From Alentia gelatinosa (Eukaryota > Annelida > Polychaeta > Phyllodocida > Polynoidae), in assembly GCA_950022655.1 (NCBI GenBank), contig OX465592.1, positions 3,774,623-3,838,622 of the forward strand: a stretch of 64,000 nt of DNA, written 5' to 3'. Shown here piece after piece: positions 23,559 to 45,700 of the stretch. The notes below the pieces were generated by a model. That model was not told the DNA's origin and did not search any database. It was given only the letters and a program-made list of their open reading frames with translations. Numbering within the stretch: the first letter of the stretch is position 1; each line of letters opens with the position of its first letter. Made by a program: the position numbers and the translations under genes.

Positions 23559-24165
23559 CTAAACAATAAATAACTAAATGTCTGACCTTGAACAAAGACA
23601 GGAAAAAGGGAAAATATCACTAAACAGTAACTGCATGAAGTTGTCCCTATGCCATCACAGCCATGGATTGACCCAGCAGCCAATGACTGTTAATAGCGCC
23701 TTGGGACGGTTCTACAGTATTAAGTTGACCTGAATTTCATGGGTCAAAACCACCTTCAGATATTTCCATAAGACTCTGTTTGAAGCCTATGATTATTGCA
23801 TAGATCTTACTGACCCCATCATATTGTAATATGGTTACATATACACATACTTGTGTATTTAGATACATTGCCCACAATGCCACTGAGTTTGTTTGTTTCT
23901 CCAGGCACTGTGGACTCATATGACTGTATACTGCAAACTGGACAATAAATTCAAATAGTGATTATAATTATCTCACATTTATGAAGATTTGAAAAAAAAA
24001 GGAGAAACAAATAACATGTTCTTTCTTCTATCTTTATTTTGCTTGAAAATCGCAGTCACTCATTGCTTGGAGTAATGTGTATTTATACGATTTTCTATAT
24101 AAATATAGTGTAGACAAGTACAACTCCACAGCTTCCCAATGTTGGTTTGATGGTGGCTTTCATTT

Positions 24166-24695
24166 AAAGGCATATCCTACAATTCACAGTGGCGCCACCT
24201 GGTGATTTTTTTCAAATACGACAATTATAAATCAAAATTTATACTGTGGGATTCATTTTAATGCTAAATGACTAAATCTGACGTTTTATCCAGTTTATCT
24301 AATCGTAATTGGTGTGTAAAATTGGCCAATTAACCTTTGATTGATTTACATAGGAAATGTACTGGAAAATATGGTTTTCTTCAATTCCTTCAAAAACAAG
24401 GACGGTGACCTATGATTTTTAAAACCTAAGTAGGTAGTACTATACCTATACTACATTCTGTGAAAGTTTGAGGAAAATGACACGGGTTTTACTATGTGAA
24501 AAACAACTTTTTAGAATCTATATATATTCTAATATAAAATTATGTTAATATTGATCTCTAAATCAAAATCTAGCACGGTGACCCTCGATTTTTAAGTCAG
24601 ATATGTGCTCTATGTTACTTAGAGATCATTATATTCCATTTTCAGAAAAATGACACGGGTTTTAACTTTCATGCCAAATTGTCCGATATGCCTTT
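24166..24695. mobile_element. 530-bp MITE (AAAGGCATATC family), complete copy
   Basis: Begins AAAGGCATATCCTACAATTC and ends AAATTGTCCGATATGCCTTT: inverted termini of about 20 bp, flanked by TTTAA-like text. It has an internal GGCGCCACCTGGTGATTTT. Partial copies are at 8256, 10544, 29780, 35437 and 36003. It is non-coding. Confidence 0.7.
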
Positions 24696-25251
24696 TTAAA
24701 AATAACAACTTACAACAATTCGGCATTAAGGTGTGATTGTCAAGTATATCCAAGTATTACCATAAAAACTTGAGTGTTAACATGTTGGCATAATGTGGCC
24801 ACTTATTGCACTGAAGAACGATTGTAAAATCGAATATAATAAAAGTCTTTAACTAGGAATAAATAGTATGTTCATCATTGATGAATGAGCATGCAATTAT
24901 AAATGAATAACAATTGAAAGGTTTGGGTTACATTCAATATATGGATCGTTTTCTGTAACTCACTTGTACTCAGTCAACTTGCCATTTCTTCAACTGCCTG
25001 AGTCTAGGATCCAAATATATCAAGCACCAATTGGTCAATCAGGTATTTCAGTTGTGAGTGATTGGTCATGGTCAGTTGGGCACGCTTCTAATACACTGAG
25101 ACACTGGCACCCTGCTCCTTTGCGAGTAGCACAGTGAGTAGCACACAGATAATGAAAGGATAGTGTCTTTGCAGTAGGCTGGAAGCCTATATGTGACCAC
25201 TCTAACCTTTAGGCAATGTATATAAGGGTGTGCAAGGAAAGAAAAGTTCAT

Positions 25252-35295
<10,044 letters not shown>

Positions 35296-35436
35296 CTGGC
35301 AGGTTGACAGTTATATTCATAAGATTAAAGAGAAACTCGGTATTGTGTAGAGTTCTGTATTGTAGGGAGGTCACACGCGTGTTAATGGTAGATGAATGCC
35401 CGCCTCTCTGTGTCTTTACTAGGAGAACGCCACTTT

Positions 35437-36475
35437 AAAGGCATGTCCTACAATACATAGTGGCGCCACCTGGTGATTTGGAAACACTGACAATCAATTA
35501 TCAATGCAAATTGCTTCCTTTGACTTATGCTAATACCAAATGAGTGAAGTGTTACATATCATTGAGTTGGACCTAACCCAAAAGGTTGGGCCAATTTATA
35601 TTTGCTGATCTATATAGGAAATGTATTGATAAATAGAGTTTTCTTCAAGTATTTCAAGATCATGGACGGTGACCTCCTAAAACTTAAATGTGCAGTACTA
35701 TACAATTCCTATACTCTGTGAAAATCTTAAGAAAATGACATGGGTTTTAACTAAGTGGACATTCTTTAGAATTTCTACATATTCTATTAAGATATGATCA
35801 TAATGTTAATCTCTAATTCAAAAACTAGCACTAGCTAACATTCAATTTTCAGGATATTTATATGGGTTTTAATTTCAAGGCTAATTGTTATGAATTAATT
35901 ATAATTATTAATAGAAAATATGGAGCTAAACTAAACCTCTTAGATCTATTCTCATTACAGGCAGCTTCGCCTTGGATTAGGGATCTAGATCCCAAAGAGA
36001 TTAAAGGCATATCCTACAAATCATGCTGGCGCCACCTGGTGATTTTTAAATATTGTCAATTATCATTTAAAGCTGGTTCTTTCTGATTCATTGTAATTCT
36101 AAATGAGCAAATTTAAGATTTTGTTCAGTTTATCCAATTGTAATAGGTAGAATAGGTCAATTTATATTTGCTTGATTTGCATAGGAAATGCTCTGAAAAT
36201 ATGGTTTTCTACAAGTATTTCAAAAACAAGGAAGGTGACCTATATTTAAAAAAAAAGTAAAATGTGTAGTACTATACATCTTCTATATTCTGTGAAAGTT
36301 TGAGCAAAATGACATGGGTTTTAGTCTATAAAAAGCAGTTTTATTTTATATATTCTTTTATAAAATGATCACAACATTGATATCTAAATCAAAAACTAGC
36401 ACGGCGACCCCCGATTTTTATTTTAGATATGTATACTACAACACTTGGAGATCACCAGATTCAAATATCAATTAA
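35437..36475. mobile_element. two partial AAAGGCATATC-family MITEs in tandem
   Basis: Starts at 35437 (AAAGGCATGTCCTACAATAC) and 36003 (AAAGGCATATCCTACAAATC), each with TGGCGCCACCTGGTGATTT and TGACATGGGTTTTA. Right termini are missing, unlike 24166-24695. Confidence 0.6.
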
Positions 36476-36483
36476 ATGACATA

Positions 36484-36826
36484 CCTTGAGCCCAGGACGA
36501 TTTGAGCCCTGGACACCTTGAGCCTACCCTGTGGACGCCTTGAGCCTACCCTGTGGACGCCTTGAGGCTACCCTGTTCTAATGGCATTGAGCCTTTAGGT
36601 GTAAAAACTTTGAACAGTGCACTTATACTGGTTTATAGTCATATATATACAACCCTAACCCTTACCCAACCCTATTCTAACCCTAACCCGCCAATTGGAA
36701 CCAAAATGGGGTAGGCTCAAGGCGTCCACGGGGTGGGCTCAAGGCGTCCACGGGGTGGGCTCAAGGCGTCCACGGGGTGGGCTCAAGGCGTCCACGGGGT
36801 GGGCTCAAGGCGTCCGATTCCCGACT
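36484..36826. mobile_element. foldback element with telomere-like core, copy 2
   Basis: The left arm has three GGACGCCTTGAGCC units, and the right arm has five GGGCTCAAGGCGTCCAC units. The core reads CAACCCTAACCCTTACCC and is the reverse complement of the core at 12826-13158. The outer edge GGACGATTTGAGCCC matches the outer edge of copy 1. Confidence 0.8.
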
Positions 36827-37311
36827 GTAGCATACATGAGAACTAGTTCAAAAGAGCTCTCCTGAAATGAAGATTAAAGTGAGTTCCTCCCACAAAGTTT
36901 TTCTCAGTTATGTGTTTAGACAATGTCTGACTAGTTCTAAAGCCTCTATTGACTTCCAATGTTTCCCGAGATCATAACTACAGATTGTATTACCACAAAA
37001 CACAATAATAAAATGTCTAGAAAGAGATACCGATACAGCATTGTGCAGTTCAGCACCATATATGTAAAACATCTACTAAACAGACTTTTATCACACACCG
37101 GTCCTGTCTCTGGGAAATTCCCAAAAGTTTGTGCCAGAATAACGTGTCCTTTAATCAAAGTGGAAGTTTGAAATACTCCTTTTTTTACGTGGCGAAGAAT
37201 GCTCCCCTTGGCAGTGTCGCTGATACTTGAAAAGAAATTGGTTAAACTAGACAAGTCATACAGTATTATAGCCGTTTGATGTCCATGGACAGATGTGGTG
37301 CCAACAGACTA

Positions 37312-37484
37312 CAGTAGAACCCCGTGTAAGCGAACCGTTGCGGGCGAAAGTGTTCGCTTACGCGGGATTAACGCTTACACGGGGTTAGAATAAACATCTA
37401 ATAGAGGGAACTATTCCGAGCAAGGGTGTCCGGTAACGCGGGGTGTTCTCTTACGCGGGGTTCCCTTTAGGCGAGGTTCTACTG
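37312..37484. mobile_element. pogo/Tigger-like MITE, complete
   Basis: CAGTAGAACCCCGTGTAAGC and GGCGAGGTTCTACTG are terminal inverted repeats flanked by TA. Internal GTTCGCTTACGCGG is itself palindromic with the left arm. Confidence 0.75.
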
Positions 37485-37510
37485 TAGATTTTGGACGTAC
37501 ATATGATATA

Positions 37511-37683
37511 CAGTAAAACCCCGCCTCACGGACACGCTTAAGGTTACGCCCAGCTTAAGGGAACAGTTTCCTTGGAACAGAAATCTTTATTTAGTTTATT
37601 CTAACCCCGCTTAAGGGAGACACCCCACTCAAGGGGTGAATTTGTTCGGAAGGAGGGGTGCCCCCTGAAGCGGGGTTTAACTG
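37511..37683. mobile_element. pogo/Tigger-like MITE, complete
   Basis: CAGTAAAACCCCGCCTC and AGCGGGGTTTAACTG ends flanked by TA; 173 bp like its neighbour 27 bp away, but with a different internal sequence. Confidence 0.75.
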
Positions 37684-38275
37684 TATATCGCCATAACTTT
37701 TAACTAAAAGAGGGTGTTTAAGATAATTCCTGGATGAAACAGACTACCCTTTAGAAAAAAGGCATTGCGCCCCCCCCCCCCCCCCCGCCAGTACGCCCCT
37801 GATCGAGGGTGACCGCGGAGTAATTCTCTCCGTCACACGGTTATATATATATGAAAAGGTTCACAAAAGATGTCTCACCTTGGATCTTAAGGGTGCGTCC
37901 CTGTAGGCCCAGATTCTAGTCCTATATGCCTTCAACCACGTAGACAAACCCCATGTCAAGACAGGAGCTGGAGCTATGTTTTACTTAAACTGTAAAACCG
38001 CCAAGCTATGGTGAAGTTTGTCAATAATAAAAAAAAGAGTTTAGATCCTGAAGAGCCCCTCTCGCGTATTAATCCACAGGGTGTATTTACACGAACACAC
38101 GTTGACCCAGGACAGCGCGCCGCCCGCTACGCCGTCTGGTGGCAGCGGGGGGAACTTCTCACGAGGTCAGAGGTCAAGACGCGCAGGTATGACGTAGATA
38201 CACAGTGAAGAGTCTCCGTCCATTTATAAAAGGGTGAATCTATAACCCAAAGTTTCTGCATGTCGCGTCTACATA

Positions 38276-38418
38276 GACAATAATCGATGGTTTTGTGGAC
38301 AGGCGGCCTTAAATCATGAGTGGTTGACTCGTGGTAATACACGAGTGCTAGCGAGTGTATTACTACGTCAACCTTGAGTGATTTACAGAGCCGCCTGTCC
38401 ACAAAACCATCGTTTGTC
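38276..38418. mobile_element. foldback MITE (GATGGTTTTGTGGACAGG), copy 3
   Basis: ATCGATGGTTTTGTGGACAG and CTGTCCACAAAACCATCG form near-perfect arms. Inner TAATACACGAGTG and GAGTGTATTAC also pair. This is the best-preserved copy. Confidence 0.85.
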
Positions 38419-38639
38419 GCATGTATTATCCATCTTTTCGAATTTATCTAACCCAGGAATTACCATACTTAAGTATAACAATAGTGACTATTTCTTTGCT
38501 CTATAGCACAAAGGGGTTATTTTCCTTTATTATCCATCGTATACCACTTGCGGTTAACCTCAGAATACACTCGCTAGCACTCTCGTGGTTTACGGCCGCC
38601 TGTCCACAATACCCAATACGTGAAAAACGTAGACGAAAT

Positions 38640-38865
38640 ATTTTTCATGTAATGTACTGCCTCAGAGACTGAGAAAACATGGAAAACACATTTACTTGAC
38701 CATGGAATGGGGCTAGGATGTGTGGGGAGGTTTAAACCACTGTTTATTATGAGGCTCAATTAGTTATATTTGTTTTCCTCAAGAAAAAGAATATTGTAGA
38801 TTGGAAATGAAACCAAGGAATTCCTTGGAAAAGTGGAAAACTGATATCTCTGAAAAAAAAGCTCA
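38640..38865. repeat. dispersed ~250-bp repeat
   Basis: Inverted relative to 17.8 kb: TTTTCATGTAATGTACTGCC, GAGAAAACATGGAAAACACA, TGGGGAGGTTTAAACCACTG, then GTGGAAAACTGATATCTCTG. Confidence 0.6.
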
Positions 38866-39735
38866 TAACCAAAGACTTGAGCAAGTCTCAATATTACCGT
38901 AATACAAACGAGGAGTCATTTCTGTTATATCGCTTTTTATTTGTGACACGTGACCCAAGACGAAATACTAAGTCGACAACTTATTATAGTGTTGGCCTCC
39001 ACTTTTCAAGTTTTCAAGGGATGCTCAAGTCTTACAAGGAAAGGGGTTACTGGATTATTAAGCACTGAAAAAGATCAATACATTTATCCTTATCCAAACA
39101 CCAACAGAAATGCCATTCTTCAATTCTAGTGTGGAATGCACCGTCATCGTGTTAAATCTACTGCTTTTGGACCTTCAATGGTAGCTGATTTACACCGATT
39201 AAAAATATAATAAGAAGAGACTAACACGTTCTTCCATATGATTCCTAATGATGGTATGAGCGGGCCAGATTCTAACAATTACTTTTGGATTTAATCACGA
39301 ATTGATGATTCGATAGTGGAAAAATAAATTAGATAACAAGGATTTTAATCTTTTTTTTTCTTTCGTCAGACGAAGTAAATCCCTTTTTAACCCGAGTCCA
39401 GCGACACGTCACTGATGACGTCACTGACAAAATGGCGCCACGGGGTGGTGAATGCGTTGATGAAATCTGTCTGGTGGTGGGCTGGTTATATTAAGCACAA
39501 ATCGTAGAGCGGTTTTCAAAATGGTCATCCAAAGTGTTCACCTCAGTGGGTTTATGTCTAAGTTTACGGGGAGTGGCCTGAGACCTACACAGGCAGGTTG
39601 AGTAACCAGTGTTTGCTGCCAAGTTGCTCTCGTCTATGACTCAGGGGCTACTGACCACCGTCTCCCTCTAGCGGGCTGCTCTGGCAACTCTCCCGAGGCC
39701 CGCGTGAATGCAGTTATAGGTTGGAGCGGGCCTTC

Positions 39736-42700
39736 TTACGCCTCGGCCTTCGCCACCTCCTCAGTTCCAGCGGCCAGAGCCTTCTCGACCTTCTTCTTCT
39801 TTTTCTTGGCGGCTTTCCTGTTGGCCGAGCTTGCCAGCAGTGCCTGCAATCAGAAATACAAGTTTTTAATGACCAGTCCTTTGAGATATTTCATGAATTA
39901 TGTCAATTACCCAGCTTGGTGTTTGCCTCGAGCATGGGAGATCAGGGGTTCAAACCCTGGTCGGGTTATACCAAAGACTTACATAAAAATGGTGCCCACT
40001 GCCCATTCGGCTTAACACCCCCCATTTGAATGAGGATTAGGGACTAGGGCCTGAGTGGAAGAATGGCTGTATAGCAGAATTCGGTGATTGTGTACACAAA
40101 ATATTCCCTTAATAGAAATGGCTAAAAAATCTAAAAAATCTCAAATACATAAAAAATTCATATTTCATGTGGTGGATGTATCATCCGTATCAGTGAGACA
40201 AAACTACGGTCAAAGTTCTGCCAATGGTTCTGGACGAAATCTATCTTGCATAGTGTCTGATCCACGGATCTAAAGAGAAGGTAGAAATTCGTCTATGCAT
40301 GTTAGTGACTAAATTCAATCACAGTTTTATAGTTTGTCAGAATTAAAACCTTATGGGAAGATATGATCATATTTTGTGTGGTGGATGTATCATCCGTATC
40401 AGTGAGATAGAACTATGGTCAAAGTTCTGCCAATGGTTCTGGGCGAAATCTATCTTGCATAGTGTCTGATCCACGCATCTAAAGAGAAGGTAGAAATTCG
40501 TCTATGCATGTTGGCGACTGGAAATTTAATCAGATTTATATTATGTCAAAGATTGAAACCCTTTGGGTAGACAGAATCGTGTGTGTTAGATCTATCAAGA
40601 TCTGTGAATACAATAAATTGAGGTCAATCTTCAACTACATTAAACATAGAATTAAAGAAGCAGTGGCATTTTCCCCCCTAGATAGTAGTATATTTATTAG
40701 ATGTGGTCCATGTATGAGATGAGAAAGACTTCTATCTATTGATATTACCCGAGTAGATAAGGGTGGCTGAACATCTTGTCATTTTGAAAGTGTTTGACAT
40801 CACACCAAAAACTTGTTATGATCATATTTTACGATTCCATTTAATTTATTGTATCATCCGTATCAGTGAGACAAAACTATTGTCAAAGTTCTGCCAATGG
40901 TTCTGGGCGCGTTTTCTCTTGCATAGTGTCTGATCCACGCAACTACTGAATGATGAAGGTGGAAATTCATCTGTGCTTTCAACAACGAAAGTTCTTTTAC
41001 ATTTTAGATTTTGGTAAAATTTCCTGAGATTTAGAGTTGTAACTGGAGGGCAGTTAAAGCTTCCCATCTCATGGACGTTAAACTACTCAAACAATCACAA
41101 CAGAAAAAACCCAACAAAAACAACCTCATCTGAATACCATTCTTGACGAAATAATTTTCTCATTGCTATATGTAATTGTATCATCCGTATCAGTGAGATA
41201 GAACTATGGTCAAAGTTCTGCCAATGGTTCTGGGCGAGTTTCTTTAGCACAGTTCGACTCCACAATCTACTGCACAAGACCGTGGGAATTTGGCTGCGCA
41301 AGAATTATCAAGAAAAAAATAGAAAATAGATGCAACTATCAAGGCTCTGGAATCAAAAATAGAAAAAAAGGGTTCTGCTAGTGGTGGCAGTTTCTTTTCC
41401 TAGATGGTAGTTTATTCGTTGAACATTTTGAGTCATCCATATCATTGCCACGCCATGTTCAACATCCTGTCATTTGAATAGTGTTCGACATAGCTGCCGG
41501 GAATTTTTTTTTAGGTTTAAGACAAATTTGGCTAAACGCAAAGACCTTGTTATTGTGTTTATATTTTAGGATTTCATTTTATTTATTGTATCATCCGTAT
41601 CAGTGAGATAGAACTATGGACAAAGTTCTGCCAATGGTTCTGGGCGAGTTTTCTCTTGCATAGTGTCTGATCCACGCATCTATCGAATGAAGAAGTTGGA
41701 AATTCATCTGTGCTTTCAACAACAAAAGTTCTTTTATGTTTTAGATTTCAATAAAATATTCTTGGATTCCAAGTTGAAACTGGGTGCGGTTAAAGCTTCC
41801 CATCCAAAAGAAAAAAAAAGAATCAAGTACAACCTCATCTGAAAATCATTCTGGATGAAACTTTCTACACCATATACTGTTGCATATAAAAACATAAGAT
41901 TTCTATGTAAACTAACTTCAAAACCTACAATATACAGTCTTTTCCGCTATAGGCAAAGTTAACTGCACATTGGTGGGCAAACTTTATATGAGAATTCCCG
42001 AAAGAAGAAGGTCAATGATGCTGAATAAATTTCTGTTTCATCATTTTATGAACTGAGCAACAACTATAGCTGCTTGATTATGTCTTAACATTAGGTTAAA
42101 TTTCAGAACGTAAATATTTTGAGTAGAAATAACCTTCTCAGTGCTATATGTAATTGTATCATCCGTATCAGTGAGATAGAACTATGGTCAAAGTTCTGCC
42201 AATGGTTCTGGGCGAGTTTCTTTAGCACAGTTCGACTCCACAATCTACTGCACAAGACCGTGGGAATTTGGCTGTGCAAGGATTAACAAAATAAAATACA
42301 AAATATATGCAGCTATCAAGGCTCTGAAAAAAAAAAGAAAAAAAAAGAAGGATTCTGCTAGTGGTGACAGTTTCTTTTTCTAGATGGTAGTTTATTCGTT
42401 GAACATTTCTAGCAGCCCATGTCATGTTTCAATCCTGTCATTTGTATAGCATTTGACAAAGCTGCCGGTCATTTTTCAGGTTTAAGATAAATTTGGCAAA
42501 ACACCCAAACCTTGTTATTGTGTTCATATGTTATGTTTTCATTTTATTTATTGTATCGTCCGTATCAGTGAGATAGAACTACGGTCAAAGTTCTGCCAAT
42601 GGTTCTGGGCGAGTTTTCTCTTGCATAGTGTCTGATCCACGCAACTACCGAATGAAGGTGGAAATTCATCTGTGCGTTTAACAACAAAAGTTCTTTTACA

Positions 42701-45700
42701 TTTTAGATTTTGGTAAAATTTCCTCAGATTTCAAGTTGTAACTGGAGGGCAGTTAAAGCTTCCCATCTTATGGACGTTAAACTACTCAAACAATCACAAC
42801 AGAAAAAAACCCAACAAAAACAACCTCATCTGAAAACTATTCTTGACGAAACTGGAAATAACTTTCTCATTGCTATATGTGATTGTATCATCCGTATCAG
42901 TGAGACAAAACTACGGTCAAAGTTCTGCCAATGGTTCTGGACGAAATCTATCTTGCATAGTGTCTGATCCACGCATCTAAAGAGAAGGTAGAAATTCGTC
43001 TATGCATGTTAGTGACTGTAAATTCAATTACAGTTTTATAGTTTGTCAAAGCTTGAATCATTCTGGGCAGAAATAACCATATTTCATGTGGTGAATGTAT
43101 CATCCGTATCAGTGAGACAAAACTATGGTCAAAGTTCTGCCAATGGTTCTGGGTGAAATCTATCTCGCATAGTGTCTGATCCACGCATCTAAAGAGAAGG
43201 TAGAAATTCGTCTATGCACATAATGTAAGCAAATTTAATCACACATATATATCACTTTATACCTATAGGTGAATGTCTCACTTTTACTGACCAGTAGTAC
43301 AAATTCTGTTCATCACTCAATGACGAAAGAATATCTATATGTCCCTCCATACGACGTGACCACTCGTTGTACTATTCAATGAGTGGTAGAATGGCATTTT
43401 CAATGATTTCTAGGTATACAAATTATAAAGAGACACAGTGAGTGTGACTGAATTCCATCTCTTCCTCGATATTTTGGTCAGAAATCCTCACCTCATTCTT
43501 CAAACTCGCTGAATATTTCTGATCAAAATATCTCTGAACAGATTCCATTCAGTCACACTAACTATGTCTTTATATATTACATGAATAGTTCTATTTTGGG
43601 TAAAAAATATAACCATCGACAGACTGAAACCCCAGCGGTCTGTGTTTTACCATACACACGTAATGACATTAGATGGAGTAGAAACTCACCTTCAGATCTT
43701 CGTCTTGGATGCTGTGCTCAGTCTCGTAGAGGTCCTGTTCGTGGAACCCGCCTGTGATCCGCATCGGTCCGTTCGGCATCAACAGGACAGTGAACTTGAA
43801 CTGTGCGACAAACTCTCCTGCAAGACGACACAAAACATGTTACCACACACATGGAGAGCACCTGCATTGGTTCCAAGGGACCAAATCAACATTTATACCA
43901 TATTTCAGTATAGTTTACCGAGACACTAGTTAATCCCAAAGATGTGAGATTTAAGGTCTTGACCAGAAGGGTCTCCCGAGATTAATGATAATTTCTGCGA
44001 CATGATAAGCAGGAATGTCGGTTGGGGTCAGGAATAAAAGTGGAAATATTTTTCACGTGGAATTTACTGCCTCAGAGAGACAGAGAACATATCGCTATTG
44101 AAAGGAATGGGGTCTGTAGGGAGGATCAAACCACTGTTTTATTGGCGTTAATAAGGCTCAATTTACATTTTCTTTTGTTTTCTACAAGAAAGATAAATTC
44201 TTAAACTGGAAATGAAAAAGTGGATTCTAGATGTAAAAAGTGGAAAACTTTATCCCTGGATAAGGATTCTAGATGTAAAAAGAGGATAGCGTACCTTCCC
44301 TCTCCCAGAGGACGGTGAAGGGTTCCACGAGGTCGTGCTTCACACACTCCACGACTCCCATACGCGCCTTCTTCTCATCTTCAAACATCCTACAAAGACA
44401 ATCAGGGGCAGTTGGATATCAGGGATGCCAGTTGAGGTCTCCCCCCAAAACAGTGGACAATTTGTGCTGGTGCTGACACCTAGTGCTCATAACAGGAAGT
44501 AACACTCTCCCATTTCAAAATGGCGGTTCAGAAAACACACACCACGTATGTTGGTGGCCTTAGGAAATTATTCAAATTCAGAACATAAAGGAGAGTGCAT
44601 TTTAAACATTTATCTTATGAAACAGTAAATGATATATCCATTCCCATCCATACACATATTTTACACACAAACTAATGTTAATATTTCTTTCCATGAGTTT
44701 CGCTGGGGAATTCTAATGAATCAGAATCCAGGATCCCTGATGCTGCCTGAGTCTTCCACACACGTTTCTGTAGAATTTTCTGCCTCAAAGAGACCGATGA
44801 AGTGTGGAAATCAGGTCGGTCTCTGACCCAGCTGAGGACTGAGGGCTGTGGGGAGATGCAAGAGCCGTGATCCTGGCCTGTGGTGGTTTGGTGGACTCAG
44901 GTAACTGGTAACTCAGCAGTTATAATTTTAAAGGCAAACCACTGTTTTATTGGCATAAAAGAAGGATCAAATAACAGAATATCATACAAGGTTGGTTTTC
45001 CTGCCTCACACAGTATGTGTTTAACTAGGTATGGGCAACTCATCTGAGATGGATCGACAGACAGAAGCCGGTAAAATTATATACCGAAAATCAAATACTT
45101 CATGGACATGCCTTGGTAGCAGTATTATTTGAATAGACTTGCAGTGGATAAAAGGAATACTTACCGCAATGCGAATGGCATCGTTTGGAATTTCTTGTCA
45201 ACCTCGCTGTAAAATTCTGAAGGAGAAAGAGAAAAGATTTAAATTCAACAGCGACTAAAATGTACAAGCTGCTGTGTCAGCATATTAACCCCATCGACAT
45301 CTCAGAGCTTCTGGACATCAGGGATGTCAGTTTCACTGATATCAGCTGGGGTCACAAGAAAAAGACAAAATATTTTTTATGTGGGATTTACTGCCTGTGA
45401 GAGACATAGGAAACATGGAAAACACATTGTTAACGGCCATGGAATGGGACTTGGGTGTGTGGGGAGTTTTGAACCACTGTGAAAATCTTCTTTATCATAT
45501 AACAGGAATGTCAATTGGAGTCAAGAAATAAAGTGGAAATATTTTTCAAGTCAAATTTGCTGCCTTTGAGGGACCGAAAAAACATAAAAATATATACTGT
45601 CAGTTACAGTATGGGACTGAGGATCTACGGGGAGGTTCAAACTACTGTTCTATTTATACGATCGAGACTCAATTGATATCTTGCTTTACACAAGAAAAGA

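Larger units (their letters stand above)
35296..39735. other. UPP 5' flank and intergenic, repeat-rich
   Basis: Holds two AAAGGCATATC-family copies (35437-35890, 36003-36475), foldback element copy 2, two pogo-like MITEs, a poly(C) tract near 37770, a foldback MITE (38276-38418) and a dispersed repeat (38640-38865). A GC-rich stretch at 38100-38200 and CRE-like TGACGTCA near 39415 could mark the UPP promoter. A minus-strand frame ending RIWAYRDAPLRSK before a GTGAG donor at about 37877 could be a 5' exon, but I cannot prove it. Confidence 0.45.

Noticed and set aside
36946..37254. Minus-strand 102-aa frame as UPP exon
   Set aside because: No similarity to UPP and no splice sites in phase.
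38045..38208. Plus-strand exon encoding VDPGQRAARYAVWWQ
   Set aside because: GC-rich and open, but no acceptor and no family recognised. It may be promoter sequence of UPP.
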